Origin: Shewanella baltica | GTDB taxonomy: Bacteria; Pseudomonadota; Gammaproteobacteria; Enterobacterales; Shewanellaceae | Length of the DNA: 64,000 nt | Assembly: GCF_900456975.1 (NCBI RefSeq) | Contig: NZ_UGYM01000002.1 | Coordinates: forward strand, 3,100,001-3,164,000 | Direction: 5' to 3' | In this document: positions 37,062-47,291 of the stretch, piece after piece | How the letters are laid out: every line of letters begins with the position of its first letter | Numbering within the stretch: the first letter of the stretch is position 1 | Made by a program: the position numbers and the translations under genes | The notes under the pieces: model-generated | Told to the model about the DNA's origin: nothing | What the model saw: only the letters and a program-made list of their open reading frames with translations | The model's database searches: none

Positions 37062-37343
37062 TCAGTTGATATTGTTTGTCATCAGCGCTTTACCGTTGAT
37101 TAAGCTATCAACCACCTTATACCTTGCCCCTTTAACTAAATTCGCCAAGGTTTGACGTGATACACCCATTGATTTAGCCGCTTCCTGTTGCTGCATACCG
37201 AGTAAATCAACTAAGCGCATAGCCTCGATTTCGTCCTCGGCCAGCGGCACCTGCTCTAACTGTGTCATAGGAATGCCATTAGGCTTAAAACAGATATTGG
37301 CTCTTTGGCCACAAATAGTTCTGGGGATTTTTGGTCTGACCAT
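37062..37343 (-). CDS. DUF134/UPF0251 helix-turn-helix protein
   Basis: 93 residues from ATG 37343 with GAGGTG upstream. Signature elements: MVRPKIPRTI near the start, EDEIEAMRLVDLLGMQQQEAAKSMGVSRQTLANLV (helix-turn-helix). Members often accompany anaerobic or metal-cofactor genes and are predicted DNA-binding proteins. It is the first gene of the four-gene set. Two CATATGC elements upstream could be its operator. Confidence 0.88.
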   Translation of the reverse strand: MVRPKIPRTICGQRANICFKPNGIPMTQLEQVPLAEDEIEAMRLVDLLGMQQQEAAKSMGVSRQTLANLVKGARYKVVDSLINGKALMTNNIN

Positions 37344-37360
37344 GTTACACCTCGTTTATA

Positions 37361-37397
37361 GCATATGCCATTTATATTCGGTTTAGTTCTCATATGC
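37361..37397 (-). promoter_or_regulatory. Paired GCATATGC-like sites before the DUF134 gene
   Basis: GCATATGC (37361-37368, a perfect palindrome) and TCATATGC (37390-37397) lie 18-47 bp upstream of the DUF134 start, with centres about 29 bp apart. They may be an autoregulatory operator; the assignment is inference. Confidence 0.35.
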
Positions 37398-37598
37398 AAC
37401 CTATATCAGTAGACGAGGAAAATGCTAAAAGCGGCCTAAGCCATGAAAGCACCGTTCGCTATTTGCATTTGAGCTTTTCAATATCACCTAAACTCAGGCT
37501 ATAATCGCCACAACTAAGGCAAATGCCGATTGACAGCGTCGTGAGTTGCTCATTTTTAAGCCATATCATTCACTCAATTTTTAAGGATTTCACTGCCG

Positions 37599-37841
37599 AT
37601 GACAACTGCTTCTACTAGCCCCTTTGCCGTGTTAAATCAAACCACTGCGACCTCGTTCAATGAGCAGAAAAATCTGATTAAACGGGTATTTAAAGGTAAG
37701 CCAGTGCAATGTCCTAGCTGTAAACAGACATTAAAAGTGATATTGCCTGAGCAGGCAAAGGCAGAACAAGCGGCAGGAATTTACTGTGCCAAAGGCTGTA
37801 CTGATATCGAACTCGATATGGAAGCCGTCGCGGGACTCTAG
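37599..37841 (+). CDS. Small four-cysteine protein, unknown function
   Basis: 80 residues from ATG 37599. The middle has a CPSCKQTLKV knuckle and, 25 residues on, YCAKGCTDIEL, giving a CxxC...CxxxC arrangement likely to bind zinc. It follows an FKGKPV basic stretch. I do not recognise a named family; it looks like a lineage-specific Shewanella-type protein. It is convergent with the FAH hydrolase gene; an inverted repeat (CTACGGCG/CGCCGTAG, 37886-37916) lies between them. Confidence 0.65.
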   Translation: MTTASTSPFAVLNQTTATSFNEQKNLIKRVFKGKPVQCPSCKQTLKVILPEQAKAEQAAGIYCAKGCTDIELDMEAVAGL

Positions 37842-37984
37842 CAAATTAGAATCAAAACTTTTGCCGTAACACTTTCGAATTAACACTACGGCGGTATTAC
37901 GGATAACACGCCGTAGCAGCATTAATTACTTCGCTATTTATTGATATTGTTCGTGCGAACTTCAACCTTTTCAAGACTCAAGAC

Positions 37985-38611
37985 TCAAGACACTTGCCAT
38001 TGCCATTCGAGTAAAGGCTCAGCACTCGCTTGCAGACCCCGGCTCAGCGTGACGTTAAATACACTTTTAGCGGGAATCGCTCCCACGCCCTTGGGCGTGC
38101 CTGTCATCACAATATCGCCTTCATCGAGACTGATAAACGCTTGCAACTCGGACAAAATGGTCTGAGGTTTGTAGATCATTAAATCGATATGCCCCTCTTG
38201 CACCAAGTTGTCGTTGATACTCAAAGAAAAATGCAGCGGCGCCTCGGCATCATCAATCGCCACAAAGGGGCTGAATAATGCGGCCCCATCGAAGGCCTTT
38301 GCTCGCTCCCAAGGCAATCCCTTGGCTTTTAACTTGCTTTGTAAATCACGCTTAGTGAGATCTAACCCAACAGCAACGCTGCTAAAGCGGCCATCTTGAA
38401 ACATAAAACACAGCTCGGTTTCATAGTGCAAGGCTTCACCTTGATGCTCAGCAAGCAATACTGTCGACATCGCCGAATTGGGCTTTAAAAACACCACCAT
38501 GTCGTCGGGTATGTCATTGCCCAACTCATGGATATGATCGACATAATTACGTCCAATGCAGACAATTTTTGTCGGTACGATACGCTTTTCACCCAACACG
38601 ACTGATTTCAT
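37985..38611 (-). CDS. Fumarylacetoacetate hydrolase family protein (acylpyruvase-like)
   Basis: 208 residues with AAGGA upstream of the ATG. FAH motifs: IVCIGRNYVDHIHELG, the metal-binding HYETELCFM, and DIVMTGTPKGVGAI. Short single-domain members act as acylpyruvate hydrolases or oxaloacetate decarboxylases. It is transcribed alone, divergent from the chemoreceptor gene. Confidence 0.85.
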   Translation of the reverse strand: MKSVVLGEKRIVPTKIVCIGRNYVDHIHELGNDIPDDMVVFLKPNSAMSTVLLAEHQGEALHYETELCFMFQDGRFSSVAVGLDLTKRDLQSKLKAKGLPWERAKAFDGAALFSPFVAIDDAEAPLHFSLSINDNLVQEGHIDLMIYKPQTILSELQAFISLDEGDIVMTGTPKGVGAIPAKSVFNVTLSRGLQASAEPLLEWQWQVS

Positions 38612-38819
38612 TTTTAATCCTTTTTACGATACGGTTGAGATTATTTTTAAATAATCAAACCAAGAAGTTAACCTTAACTAGCGCTAAACTCTCAATAGAA
38701 TAATTCACTTTACTTGTGACGAACTCTGCTACACTTGAATTAATATTTCAATAAAAACAGCGATCTAATCATTAATAAACCCATTTTACAGGGACAGTCA
38801 TAGAAGAGGTTTTCGCACT

Positions 38820-40847
38820 ATGTTGACGCTTACCATAAAACAAAAAATCATTTTTAGCTTTAGTGCCATCGGCGCCCTGCTCATCGCTGGCAGCAGCTTC
38901 TTCTATTATTCACTCTCACAAGTACAAACCGCCTATCAAAATATCGAAACCTTAGCCGTACCGGTGCAAAAGCAGAGTAATAGCTTGCAACTGGTACTGT
39001 TGAAAATGTCACGCCTTGCCACCTTGGCCCATAGCCAGCAAGACACAGCCGCCTTAACCAAAAGTCAGCAAGCATTTACAGCGCTGCAGAAGAAATATCA
39101 AAGTATCGAAAATGAGTTAACGGAGCGAGTGGCAGATCAACCTAAGATGCAGACTTCCCTGCACGAGGCGCAGGCAAGATACCAAGCCTATTTGCAACAA
39201 AGCCAAGCCATGTTTAGTGCGAAACTCGCCAATGAACAAGCAAAGCAGCAATACCAACAACTTTTCCAACGCTTTAACGATGCCAAGACCAACGCCAGTA
39301 ATGCGATGATCGATCTCGAAACCCTGTCCATCCCCGATAATCCTACTCTGCTCGAAGAGATTGTCGGTACTGGCACGCGTATCGACGACATGTTGTATAC
39401 GCTAACCAACACTATGGGAGAGCTGATCCACACTCAAAGTTTGGAGGTGATCCAATCGCACCAGCAAGATGTCAGCATCTTACTGGGTAACCTCACCACT
39501 AACTTTACCTTTTTAAAACAACAAACTGATGGGCTTGATACCTTAGGCTTGCTGCAAACCTTCGAACAGCAATATGCGATTATCAATACCTTACTCGCAG
39601 CGCCTGCCGAGCTTTATAAAACACAACAAGCCGTGGTTGAGGCGCAGCTACAAGCCGAGCAACATTACCTCGATGCCGATAAAGAATTTAACGCCAACAA
39701 TCTCGCCTTAGACAAGTTAATCACCTTAGCCGATCGCCGATTTAGCAGCCTGCAAACCATTGCCAGCAATGCCATTGAGCAAGGGCAAACCTTAGCGATA
39801 GTGCTCGCATTGGTGTTTATCGTTATGGTGAGTTTTATTTCCTTCTTCACCTCCAAGGCCATGCTCAATCCATTAGCCTTAGTGAATGGCGCACTCGCAA
39901 GCATCGCCCGTGGGGATTTATCTAAACGCATTCACAAACGCCATGATGATGAATTTGGCGCCCTAATTGATAACATGAATACCTTGAGTGATGATCTTGC
40001 CAAGCTATTAACCAATATCAGCCAAAATGCCCATTCGCTGGACAGCTCAGCCACCCAAACCAATGAGCAAGGTCAGCGCATCGCCAATGCCGCAACCGCG
40101 CAAATCAGCCGCGTAGATGAAACTAAAGCCTTAGCAGAACTGATGTTTACCAGTTCTAATTTGGTGACAGAACAGGCCAGTGAGTCGGCGAAACAAATTA
40201 GCCAAGCCTCGAAATACGGCAATCAAGTGAAGCAAATTGCCGATGATAATCGCAATAAAATTGCCGAACTGAGCGCCCGTTTAAGTAGTTCGGTTGAGGT
40301 CATGTCTCGCTTGAGCATTCAAAGCGATAATATTGGCAGCATTTTAACCACCATTAGCAGCATTGCCGAACAAACCAATTTGCTGGCACTGAACGCCGCC
40401 ATTGAAGCCGCCAGAGCGGGGGAACATGGACGGGGTTTTGCCGTCGTGGCCGATGAGGTGCGATCCCTTGCCTCACGCACCCAAGCTGCCACCGCCGAAA
40501 TTCAAACCATGATTACGGCCCTGCAAAAAGAGACCTCCACGGCAGCGAGTGCTATTACCACAGGGCAAAATCAGGCAAACGAATGTGTCGGACAAAGCCA
40601 AACCCTGCAGGATGCTATCGCCCACATAGAAAGTACCTTACACACGCTCAATGACATGAGTCTAGAGATCACCCACGCCGCCCATGAGCAGTTAGATTAC
40701 AGTCAACGTATTGAGTCGAGCATGAGCGAGGCAGCGCAAGCAGCAGATCAAAATGCCAATGAAGCCATGGACATGGCCAAACGCAGCAACGAAGTCACCA
40801 CGCTTGCGCATTCACTCACCAGCTCAGTGGAACGCTTTAAACTCTAG
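38820..40847 (+). CDS. Methyl-accepting chemotaxis protein
   Basis: 675 residues. TM1 near 7-30, a long periplasmic all-helical sensor (about 31-325) rich in Gln with coiled-coil character, TM2 ([19 protein letters not shown]), a HAMP domain ([22 protein letters not shown]), and the signalling hairpin with [37 protein letters not shown] split by no gaps. The sensor is of the helical-bimodular type. No CheR-binding pentapeptide is visible at the C-terminus. The ligand is unknown. It is convergent with the AstE-like gene. Confidence 0.93.
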   Translation: MLTLTIKQKIIFSFSAIGALLIAGSSFFYYSLSQVQTAYQNIETLAVPVQKQSNSLQLVLLKMSRLATLAHSQQDTAALTKSQQAFTALQKKYQSIENELTERVADQPKMQTSLHEAQARYQAYLQQSQAMFSAKLANEQAKQQYQQLFQRFNDAKTNASNAMIDLETLSIPDNPTLLEEIVGTGTRIDDMLYTLTNTMGELIHTQSLEVIQSHQQDVSILLGNLTTNFTFLKQQTDGLDTLGLLQTFEQQYAIINTLLAAPAELYKTQQAVVEAQLQAEQHYLDADKEFNANNLALDKLITLADRRFSSLQTIASNAIEQGQTLAIVLALVFIVMVSFISFFTSKAMLNPLALVNGALASIARGDLSKRIHKRHDDEFGALIDNMNTLSDDLAKLLTNISQNAHSLDSSATQTNEQGQRIANAATAQISRVDETKALAELMFTSSNLVTEQASESAKQISQASKYGNQVKQIADDNRNKIAELSARLSSSVEVMSRLSIQSDNIGSILTTISSIAEQTNLLALNAAIEAARAGEHGRGFAVVADEVRSLASRTQAATAEIQTMITALQKETSTAASAITTGQNQANECVGQSQTLQDAIAHIESTLHTLNDMSLEITHAAHEQLDYSQRIESSMSEAAQAADQNANEAMDMAKRSNEVTTLAHSLTSSVERFKL

Positions 40848-40939
40848 TGAGTTTAGGTTTTTAGTAATGTCGAAAATGGTATTCGTGGGATGACTAGAGA
40901 CAAGAGTTAGCGAGGTAAAAATAAGCACTTAAAAATGAT

Positions 40940-40975
40940 CACAGAAGTCGCAAAACTATCTTAGCGACTTCTGTG
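40940..40975. terminator. Hairpin between convergent genes
   Basis: CACAGAAGTCGC (40940-40951) and GCGACTTCTGTG (40964-40975) form a 12-bp stem. A T-rich stretch follows on the minus strand (ATCATTTTTAAG), so it probably serves the minus-strand gene ending at 41006. Confidence 0.55.
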
Positions 40976-41005
40976 GCTGTCTATCCAATTTCAACACATC
41001 TGCAG

Positions 41006-42019
41006 TTAAGCATATTCCATCAAAAATTCATCGAGCTGTTCGTTAGCCATTTCAATTTCGTCACCTTCAAACTGGGCGATATGGAACATACCCTCGCCTT
41101 CGTTGGTAACAGGAATATTGCTGATCCCTATGATGATGCCGTCGGTTGGTGCACGAATGGCCACACTGTCACCGCCGTGGGGGCTGACGATATGGGCGAT
41201 GATATAACCCTTAGTCACCCGCTGGCCGAGCTTGAGTTTCATATTCACTAAGCCGTCGGATTCGCTGCGCACCCAATAACTTCGAATGGCGCTAACACTC
41301 GACCCCTTATTGCTTACCCGTCCCTTCAACATGCCTAAACTGCGCATTACATTGAGCACGCCCTTAAGGCCAGATTTTATCGACAATTCACTGAAACGTA
41401 ATGCCTCGCCCGCCTCGTACAAAATACACGGAATGCCCTGCTGGTTAGCGTAGCCCCGCATGGAAACACTGCGCGCTTTAGAATGCATAATAAGCGGCGC
41501 ACCAAAGGCATTCGCCATGGCCAGCATAGTCTCGTCGCTGGTATCACAGCGAATTTGCGGCAAGTTGTCTCTGTGAATCGCGCCCGTGTGCAAATCAATA
41601 ACATGGGTTGCATGGACTAATAACTGAGTGGCAAAGAGGTTGGCTAACCGGCTTGCCAACGCCCCTTTACTGGAGCCAGGGAAGCAGCGGTTAAGATCGC
41701 GTCTATCGGGTAAATAACGGGATTGCTGAATAAAACCAAACACATTTACAATCGGCACCACAATTAACGTGCCCGTCAGATTCTTGGGATTCACTCTGGC
41801 TAATAACCGCCGACAAATCTCGATACCATTGAGTTCATCCCCATGAATGGCGGCGCAAACCAGCAAAGTTGGACCGGGTTTGGCCCCGTGAAACACTTCC
41901 ACATGAATATCGAGTTGCGTATCGGTATACAACTTAGCGGCGGCCAGCTTGATCCCCAGTTGAGTCCCTGCTGTGACTCGTTTACCTGCTAATTCAAATG
42001 CTTCACGTCTTTTTACCAT
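41006..42019 (-). CDS. Succinylglutamate desuccinylase/aspartoacylase-family M14 deacylase
   Basis: 337 residues with GGGAG upstream of the ATG. Zinc ligands are visible in AAIHGDELNGIE (His and Glu) and VIDLHTGA (His). The C-terminal third is a beta-rich domain with RAPTDGIIIGI, typical of the AstE/AspA-like group that includes the alpha-subunit deacylases. It is not next to other arginine-catabolism (ast) genes, so the substrate is uncertain and AstE itself is unlikely. Confidence 0.82.
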   Translation of the reverse strand: MVKRREAFELAGKRVTAGTQLGIKLAAAKLYTDTQLDIHVEVFHGAKPGPTLLVCAAIHGDELNGIEICRRLLARVNPKNLTGTLIVVPIVNVFGFIQQSRYLPDRRDLNRCFPGSSKGALASRLANLFATQLLVHATHVIDLHTGAIHRDNLPQIRCDTSDETMLAMANAFGAPLIMHSKARSVSMRGYANQQGIPCILYEAGEALRFSELSIKSGLKGVLNVMRSLGMLKGRVSNKGSSVSAIRSYWVRSESDGLVNMKLKLGQRVTKGYIIAHIVSPHGGDSVAIRAPTDGIIIGISNIPVTNEGEGMFHIAQFEGDEIEMANEQLDEFLMEYA

Positions 42020-42175
42020 GGCAACTCCCTTGTACTATCGAATGTTGTCCCGCGCGGCTGACCCATATTAGCTAATAGCGCTCGGCTATCGCTTATCGCC
42101 AGATGTCTAACACTAGAAACTAAAAAATAGAAGCTTAAAACTAGAAACTAAATAATCACGTGAAGTTTAAACGAT

Positions 42176-42751
42176 TTATTGCGGCTCAAATTGGTTCAGC
42201 CAAGATTTTAAAATCTGCAGCAACATAGGTCTATCTTCAACGCTCACGCCCGCTAACAATGCACTCTGACATTGAATATGCTGCGGCAAGGCCTTATCAA
42301 TGAGCGCCTTACCCTCAGCAGTTAACGAGACATGTACGGCGCGGCGATCTTCCTTACTGTGCGCCCGCTCAATCAGCCCCTTATTTTCGAGTCTGTCTAA
42401 ACGGCTCGTCATAGCGCCAGAGCTTAGCATCATGCTCTGATAAAGCTGTGAAGGTGAGAGTGTAAACGGCTCACCCGAACGCCTTAAGGTGGCAAGCACA
42501 TCGAACTCGCCCTGACCTAAGCCAAATTCGGCGTGGCATTGCAGCAGTACCACTTCAATATATTTCGTTAAACGCGCGATTCGCCCAAGCACAGCCATAG
42601 GGATCAAATCATCAGTCACCCCTTGTTGCTGCCACTGGCCGACAATGCTATCTAAACCATCTTCGCTTTCAAGGCCATCTACTTTGGTGTTCGAAGCCGC
42701 TTGGTCTTTATCCGCAGGGCTTGCGTGCGTGAGTGTCGTTTTCGCTGTCAT
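42176..42751 (-). CDS. MarR-family repressor
   Basis: 191 residues. The core winged helix has FDVLATLRRSGEPFTLSPSQLYQSMMLSSGAMTSRLDRLENKGLIER and a wing with DRRAVHVSLTAEG. An N-terminal extension of about 45 residues (KDQAASNTKVDGLESEDGLD) is unusual. It diverges from an MFS exporter gene across 229 bp with two palindromes of MarR type, so it probably represses both. Confidence 0.88.
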   Translation of the reverse strand: MTAKTTLTHASPADKDQAASNTKVDGLESEDGLDSIVGQWQQQGVTDDLIPMAVLGRIARLTKYIEVVLLQCHAEFGLGQGEFDVLATLRRSGEPFTLSPSQLYQSMMLSSGAMTSRLDRLENKGLIERAHSKEDRRAVHVSLTAEGKALIDKALPQHIQCQSALLAGVSVEDRPMLLQILKSWLNQFEPQ

Positions 42752-42765
42752 AGCTTTATCTCAAC

Positions 42766-42780
42766 ATAAAGATTCTTTAT
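42766..42780. promoter_or_regulatory. Palindrome ATAAAG-ATT-CTTTAT, candidate MarR operator
   Basis: Perfect 6-bp arms 15 bp upstream of the MarR start codon, a position suited to autorepression. Confidence 0.45.
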
Positions 42781-42821
42781 ATCATTCTTTACATCTTAGT
42801 CATTTTCTCGCAGAATTAAAA

Positions 42822-42839
42822 TATCTTTATATCAAGATA
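42822..42839. promoter_or_regulatory. Palindrome TATCTT-N6-AAGATA, candidate MarR operator
   Basis: Perfect 6-bp arms with a TATATC spacer in the MarR/MFS divergent region. MarR-family operators commonly have this size and AT-rich form. Confidence 0.5.
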
Positions 42840-42980
42840 CATCTGAAAGAGATTCTTTTTGAACTGTAGCGATGCTGTTTCAAATTGCTGTTATTGAAAG
42901 GAAATTATCGTAAATGTGCTAAATGCCGCTACAGGTCACTCTTTCAGCAAATCAAACTCAGCTTATTTTGGAGACAATCC

Positions 42981-44186
42981 ATGCGGTCACCCCAGTCAGA
43001 GAAAGCGAATTTATTGCTTCTCGGAATCGCGTTCATTCTTATCGGTCTAAATCTGCGCCCCATTCTCGCTTCCGTCGGGCCTTTACTGCCCAGCATACAA
43101 GAGGATATCAGCTTAAGTTTTACCTTAGCGTCTATGCTGACATTGCTGCCCGTGCTCGCCATGGGACTGGGCTGCTTTGCGGGTTTTAGTATCGCTAAAC
43201 GGTTAGGTTTTAATACCGTGATGACGGGATCGTTGCTCCTGCTGATCGTCGCCACGGCAATGCGTTTTTGGGCGATGGATGCAAGCTGGCTTATCTGCTC
43301 GGCATTACTGGCGGGAATCGGTATCGCTCTTATTCAAACCATCATGCCCGCCATGATCAAACTCAATTTCGGTGAACGGGTGCCCTTAATGATGGGGCTT
43401 TACGTCACCGCCATTATGGGCGGCGCTGCTTTGGCCGCCAGCAGTGCGCCTTTTATCGGGATGAACTTAGGTTGGCGTGCGGGCTTAGGCCATTGGACTT
43501 GGTTAGGCGTAGTGGCACTGGCGCTATGGATGATGGTTAAACATAACGCCGCATTGCCGAATCAAACTGCGGAGCAAACTGTGCAGCTTAGCTTTTGGCG
43601 TTTTCGTCGCAGTTGGCTATTAGCGATATTTTTTGCTTTAGGCACAAGCTGTTATGTCTGCGTGCTTGCATGGTTAGCCCCCTACGCGGTCGAGTTAGGT
43701 TATAGCCAAACGCAATCGGGATTAGTGTTAGGTTTCTTAACCAGCATGGAAGTGATCGCGGGCTTAGTGTTTCCTTGGCTTGCCAGCAAGTCAACGGACA
43801 GACGCGCTATTATTGCCCTACTGTGCTTACTGCAACTCATCGGCTTTATGGGACTCGCACTCGCCCCTCAAGTGTCGCTATTTTTATGGGCGGGACTTGC
43901 GGGATTAGGCATAGGCGGAATTTTTCCACTCGGATTAATTGTGACTATGGATCATCAACAAAATCCGATGTTAGCGGGTAAATTAACCGCCTTTGTACAA
44001 GGTGTGGGTTATACGATTGCCGCCATTTCGCCTTGGATTGCTGGATTGATCCGCGATAATTTCAATAGCTTTAACAGTGCATGGTTGTTGCTCGGGGGCT
44101 TAAGTCTGATGGCGTGGATACTATCTTGGCAATTTAATCCGCAGGGTTATGCACGCCAATATCAAGTCACCCGCTGCGTATCTTAA
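42981..44186 (+). CDS. MFS transporter of the CynX/NimT type
   Basis: 401 residues from ATG 42981 (GGAGA 6 nt upstream); the frame opens earlier at 42885 but lacks a ribosome site. Twelve helices; NLRPILASVGPLLPSIQEDI in the first helix is typical of the CynX/NimT (cyanate/2-nitroimidazole) branch. The MarR-type repressor next to it suggests export of a toxic or aromatic compound. A bidirectional terminator follows. Confidence 0.87.
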   Translation: MRSPQSEKANLLLLGIAFILIGLNLRPILASVGPLLPSIQEDISLSFTLASMLTLLPVLAMGLGCFAGFSIAKRLGFNTVMTGSLLLLIVATAMRFWAMDASWLICSALLAGIGIALIQTIMPAMIKLNFGERVPLMMGLYVTAIMGGAALAASSAPFIGMNLGWRAGLGHWTWLGVVALALWMMVKHNAALPNQTAEQTVQLSFWRFRRSWLLAIFFALGTSCYVCVLAWLAPYAVELGYSQTQSGLVLGFLTSMEVIAGLVFPWLASKSTDRRAIIALLCLLQLIGFMGLALAPQVSLFLWAGLAGLGIGGIFPLGLIVTMDHQQNPMLAGKLTAFVQGVGYTIAAISPWIAGLIRDNFNSFNSAWLLLGGLSLMAWILSWQFNPQGYARQYQVTRCVS

Positions 44187-44204
44187 CTCTCTAATTCAAA
44201 ATAA

Positions 44205-44242
44205 AAAAACCGCCATGTCGATTAACGAGCATGGCGGTTTTT
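44205..44242. terminator. Bidirectional rho-independent terminator
   Basis: AAAAACCGCCATG (44205-44217) pairs with CATGGCGGTTTTT (44230-44242). It serves the convergent MFS and PhnA-like genes. Confidence 0.9.
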
Positions 44243-44293
44243 ATGGTGTGCGGCTCGATAAATCGAGCCCACACTAGGTACAACTTAAACAAC

Positions 44294-44857
44294 TTAAGAC
44301 TTTTTAACGAAGCACGTCAGGATCACAATGCGAGTACCGTTAACACGGCCTTCAATGTGCTCTGGGTTGTTAGTCAAAGCAATGTTACGCACAGCTGTGC
44401 CGCGCTTAGCCACAAAGCTAGTGCCTTTCACGTTTAAATCTTTGATGATCACGACCGTATCACCAGCGTTAATCACGGCACCATTACTGTCTAACGTTGG
44501 GGTAGTGTCGTCACCTGCGGCGGCAACTTCAGCATCGCCCCACGCTTTTACATCGTCTTCAAGGTAAAGCATATCCAGTAAATCTTGCGCCCAGCTTTCG
44601 CCATTTAAGCGCTTAAGCATACGATATGACATCACTTGAACTGCCTGTACAGGGCTCCACATGCTGTCGTTCAGACAACGCCAGTGGTTCATGTCCATGG
44701 TATCCGGTGCCGCAATTTGGCCACTGCAGGTTTCACAAATCATGATCTCATTGTCACGGCCATCGGAGGCTGGCAGATCATAAATAGAGAGTTCGATCTC
44801 GCTGCCACACAGTTCACACTTGCCGCCACAGCGACTTAGCAATTCATTTTCAGTCAT
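44294..44857 (-). CDS. PhnA/YjdM-like zinc-ribbon protein
   Basis: 187 residues. The N-terminal zinc ribbon has CGGKCELCGS and ICETCSG; the C-terminal PhnA domain has DSNGAVINAGDTVVIIKDLNVKGTS and ends with a small SH3-like barrel. Despite the historic name, this family is not part of phosphonate breakdown. No phn genes are near. The role is unknown. Confidence 0.88.
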   Translation of the reverse strand: MTENELLSRCGGKCELCGSEIELSIYDLPASDGRDNEIMICETCSGQIAAPDTMDMNHWRCLNDSMWSPVQAVQVMSYRMLKRLNGESWAQDLLDMLYLEDDVKAWGDAEVAAAGDDTTPTLDSNGAVINAGDTVVIIKDLNVKGTSFVAKRGTAVRNIALTNNPEHIEGRVNGTRIVILTCFVKKS

Positions 44858-44991
44858 TTTTCTGTTCTATATGCCTAGTAAAACGCGGATTATGCCATAA
44901 ACCGGCTTTTTTCGGCAGGGGGCTGAGGCAATATAACCCTATCTTTTATAAGTTTTATAAACCGCGCCCACACTGCCTTGGTGATTAATCT

Positions 44992-47211
44992 TTAAAATTC
45001 ATAAGCTAAACTCAAGCGAACATCGCGCCCTGCTGCAGGGATCCCATCGGAGAGAAACGGCACCACTTGCAGATTGGTGAGGTTTTTCACCATCAAACGC
45101 ACGCTTAATCCCTTTAAACCAGCTTGGGGCTCATAGGCGAGGTACAGGTTCTGCAAGAAGTAATTTTCGCTCGGCGACTCGGCATTAAAGATATCGCCAT
45201 GGGGAACACTGGTTTGCGCATCATACCAAGCGCCCTGCCAAGCCACTGAAATATCATCGGTAATATACATGCCTAAACGCAGACGAATATCGAGCGGCGC
45301 CATGTTGGCTAAATACTCGTCGTCATCTTGGCTGTCTCTGAGTGACCCATTGTGTTGTCCTTGCAGCCATGAAACCGCCAGATCACTGAACACGTCTTGA
45401 TAGCGATATTGGGCCTCAAAATCAGCACCGTAAATATGGTAGCCATCAAGATTGGTATACCCACTTTGAATTAACTGGGTTTTATCAGACTTAGCCCCAC
45501 GGCGCTGGGCGATATCATCGCGGCCTAGGTTGGCAAACAGAGTGAGCTGCGTCGACAGCGCATCATCGTTGGCAAGCAGATGCTGGTGCTGTGTCATCAA
45601 GCCTAGCTTGAAAGCGTGTAAGCGTTCGACATCGATGTCGCGACTCGTGCCGGTAATGCTGGCTTTGGCGTATTGCACGGCATAAATCTCATCCACCACA
45701 GGGGCTTGCAAGCTATAGGCGTAATCAAAGTTTAACCGAGAGTAGTTTGTCAGTTGATAATCTATGCCTAATCTTGGTGAAAACCCCGAGTGGTGAGTCG
45801 AGCTATAATCGTGACCCGCGCTGATGTCGTTATAATCTGGCGCAATATTTGGCCGACCTATGCTGTAGATAAAGTCATATCGCAGCGAGGGAGTGACGGT
45901 TAAGTCGTTGGTGAGATGAATCGCGTCGCGAACATACACGGCATAAGTGTCTTGGCGACCTTCAGGTTGATAATAAGGTGTGTACCAGCCAAAGTTTTTC
46001 TCAGGATTCTTCTCATAACTCTTGTTAAACACAAGCGAAGTACGGTCGAGACTGCGGTACTGCAATCCTGTGGTGATCTCGTGATCGCCAATCAAACTCA
46101 AGTTGTTGATATCAATATAATCACGTTTGTAATCTAGCCAAGATTCGTGGCCGAAGTTGCCTACGGAAACCGTCATTTTCTCCCACGCAATATCGGGTCT
46201 TACCCAGTGGCGCGCATTCGCCGAATGGGAGATCACCACTTGGGTATCAATCAGCGGATTGCTCGGCGAATAACGATAATTGGCAGACCAAGTGTTGTCT
46301 TCATAGGTGTTATAGGCGGTTGTGGCATACAGCGCCTGCTCGTAGGAGCCGTACTTTTTGATGTTGTAGTCTGAGATGGCAGGCATGGGGCCACGGCGAT
46401 TGGCCCAAGGTTTGCGGCCCTCATCGAGATAATGGGTCACGCTCAAGGCCAGTTGGTGATCGCCCTGCTCATAATCAATCTTGCCTAGGTAGTTATCTTG
46501 CTCATAGCCCGAATATTCAAACTCATCGCCATTGGCTAAAGTCACATCCCCCGCATCACGGCGTGTAAGGTGCAACAAACCCGATAAGTGTGGATTCACC
46601 CTGCCATAGACAGTTCCCGTATAACCCACAGCGTCATTATTACTGGCGTAGCTGGTTTTAACTCGCGCGCCAATCGCTTGATCGTATTTAAGAAAATCAT
46701 CGGCCGATTTAGTGACCACATACATGGCCCCACCAAAACCGCCATTGCCCGAGCGCACGTCATGGGCACCTTTGATCACTTCCACTCGTTTGATGAGATC
46801 AGGATCGAGGAAAAATGAGCCATAGCGATACTGCTCAAATCCCACCGGAGCATTATCCACATAAACGTTAAAATCTTCGGTCTCGCCAAAGCCCCAGATA
46901 TTAATCCGCTCACCGCCGCTGCGGGTGCCACCATCGATATGGGCCCCCGCCATATCATCAATCACTTCGGCGAAGGTCGTCGCCTGCATCTCCTCGATTT
47001 GTTCCATGGAAATAATCGCTTCACCAGGTTTAGCGACTGTGATGGCCCTACGATATTGCTGCCCATGAACCTGCAGGATTTCAATCGGCTCAACCTTAGG
47101 CTCGCCCAATACCTCATTTGCGTACAACGGCATTGAGGGCAACAAACATAATCCCATCAGCGACAGATTTCTATTCGCTTTCCATTTCCCAAATTTAGGC
47201 AGGCAACCCAT
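44992..47211 (-). CDS. TonB-dependent receptor, possibly haem or siderophore type
   Basis: 739 residues. Signal peptide (NLSLMGLCLLPSMPLYA), plug domain with ISMEQIEEMQATTFAEVIDDMAG and RVEVIKGAHDVRSGNGGFGGAMYVVTK, and a barrel ending in Phe (RLSLAYEF). The YVDNAPVGFEQYRYGSFFLDPDLI stretch recalls the haem/haemoglobin receptor branch (HutA-like), but there is no adjacent haem-use gene. The ligand is therefore uncertain. A weak Fur-like site precedes it. Confidence 0.85.
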   Translation of the reverse strand: MGCLPKFGKWKANRNLSLMGLCLLPSMPLYANEVLGEPKVEPIEILQVHGQQYRRAITVAKPGEAIISMEQIEEMQATTFAEVIDDMAGAHIDGGTRSGGERINIWGFGETEDFNVYVDNAPVGFEQYRYGSFFLDPDLIKRVEVIKGAHDVRSGNGGFGGAMYVVTKSADDFLKYDQAIGARVKTSYASNNDAVGYTGTVYGRVNPHLSGLLHLTRRDAGDVTLANGDEFEYSGYEQDNYLGKIDYEQGDHQLALSVTHYLDEGRKPWANRRGPMPAISDYNIKKYGSYEQALYATTAYNTYEDNTWSANYRYSPSNPLIDTQVVISHSANARHWVRPDIAWEKMTVSVGNFGHESWLDYKRDYIDINNLSLIGDHEITTGLQYRSLDRTSLVFNKSYEKNPEKNFGWYTPYYQPEGRQDTYAVYVRDAIHLTNDLTVTPSLRYDFIYSIGRPNIAPDYNDISAGHDYSSTHHSGFSPRLGIDYQLTNYSRLNFDYAYSLQAPVVDEIYAVQYAKASITGTSRDIDVERLHAFKLGLMTQHQHLLANDDALSTQLTLFANLGRDDIAQRRGAKSDKTQLIQSGYTNLDGYHIYGADFEAQYRYQDVFSDLAVSWLQGQHNGSLRDSQDDDEYLANMAPLDIRLRLGMYITDDISVAWQGAWYDAQTSVPHGDIFNAESPSENYFLQNLYLAYEPQAGLKGLSVRLMVKNLTNLQVVPFLSDGIPAAGRDVRLSLAYEF

Positions 47212-47275
47212 TCAACGTCTTCCTATTAACAAACTAATCTAAAAATAGGGCGGCATTATAGGCACTAATGAAGAA

Positions 47276-47291
47276 GATAAGAATAGTTCTC
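47276..47291 (-). promoter_or_regulatory. Weak Fur-like site before the TonB receptor
   Basis: GATAAGAATAGTTCTC keeps the outer GAnAA...TTnTC symmetry of a Fur box but is imperfect. It lies about 65 bp upstream of the receptor start. The rest of 47212-47547 shows no gene; a short GCATCTAGGC-type direct repeat is visible near 47490. Confidence 0.3.
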
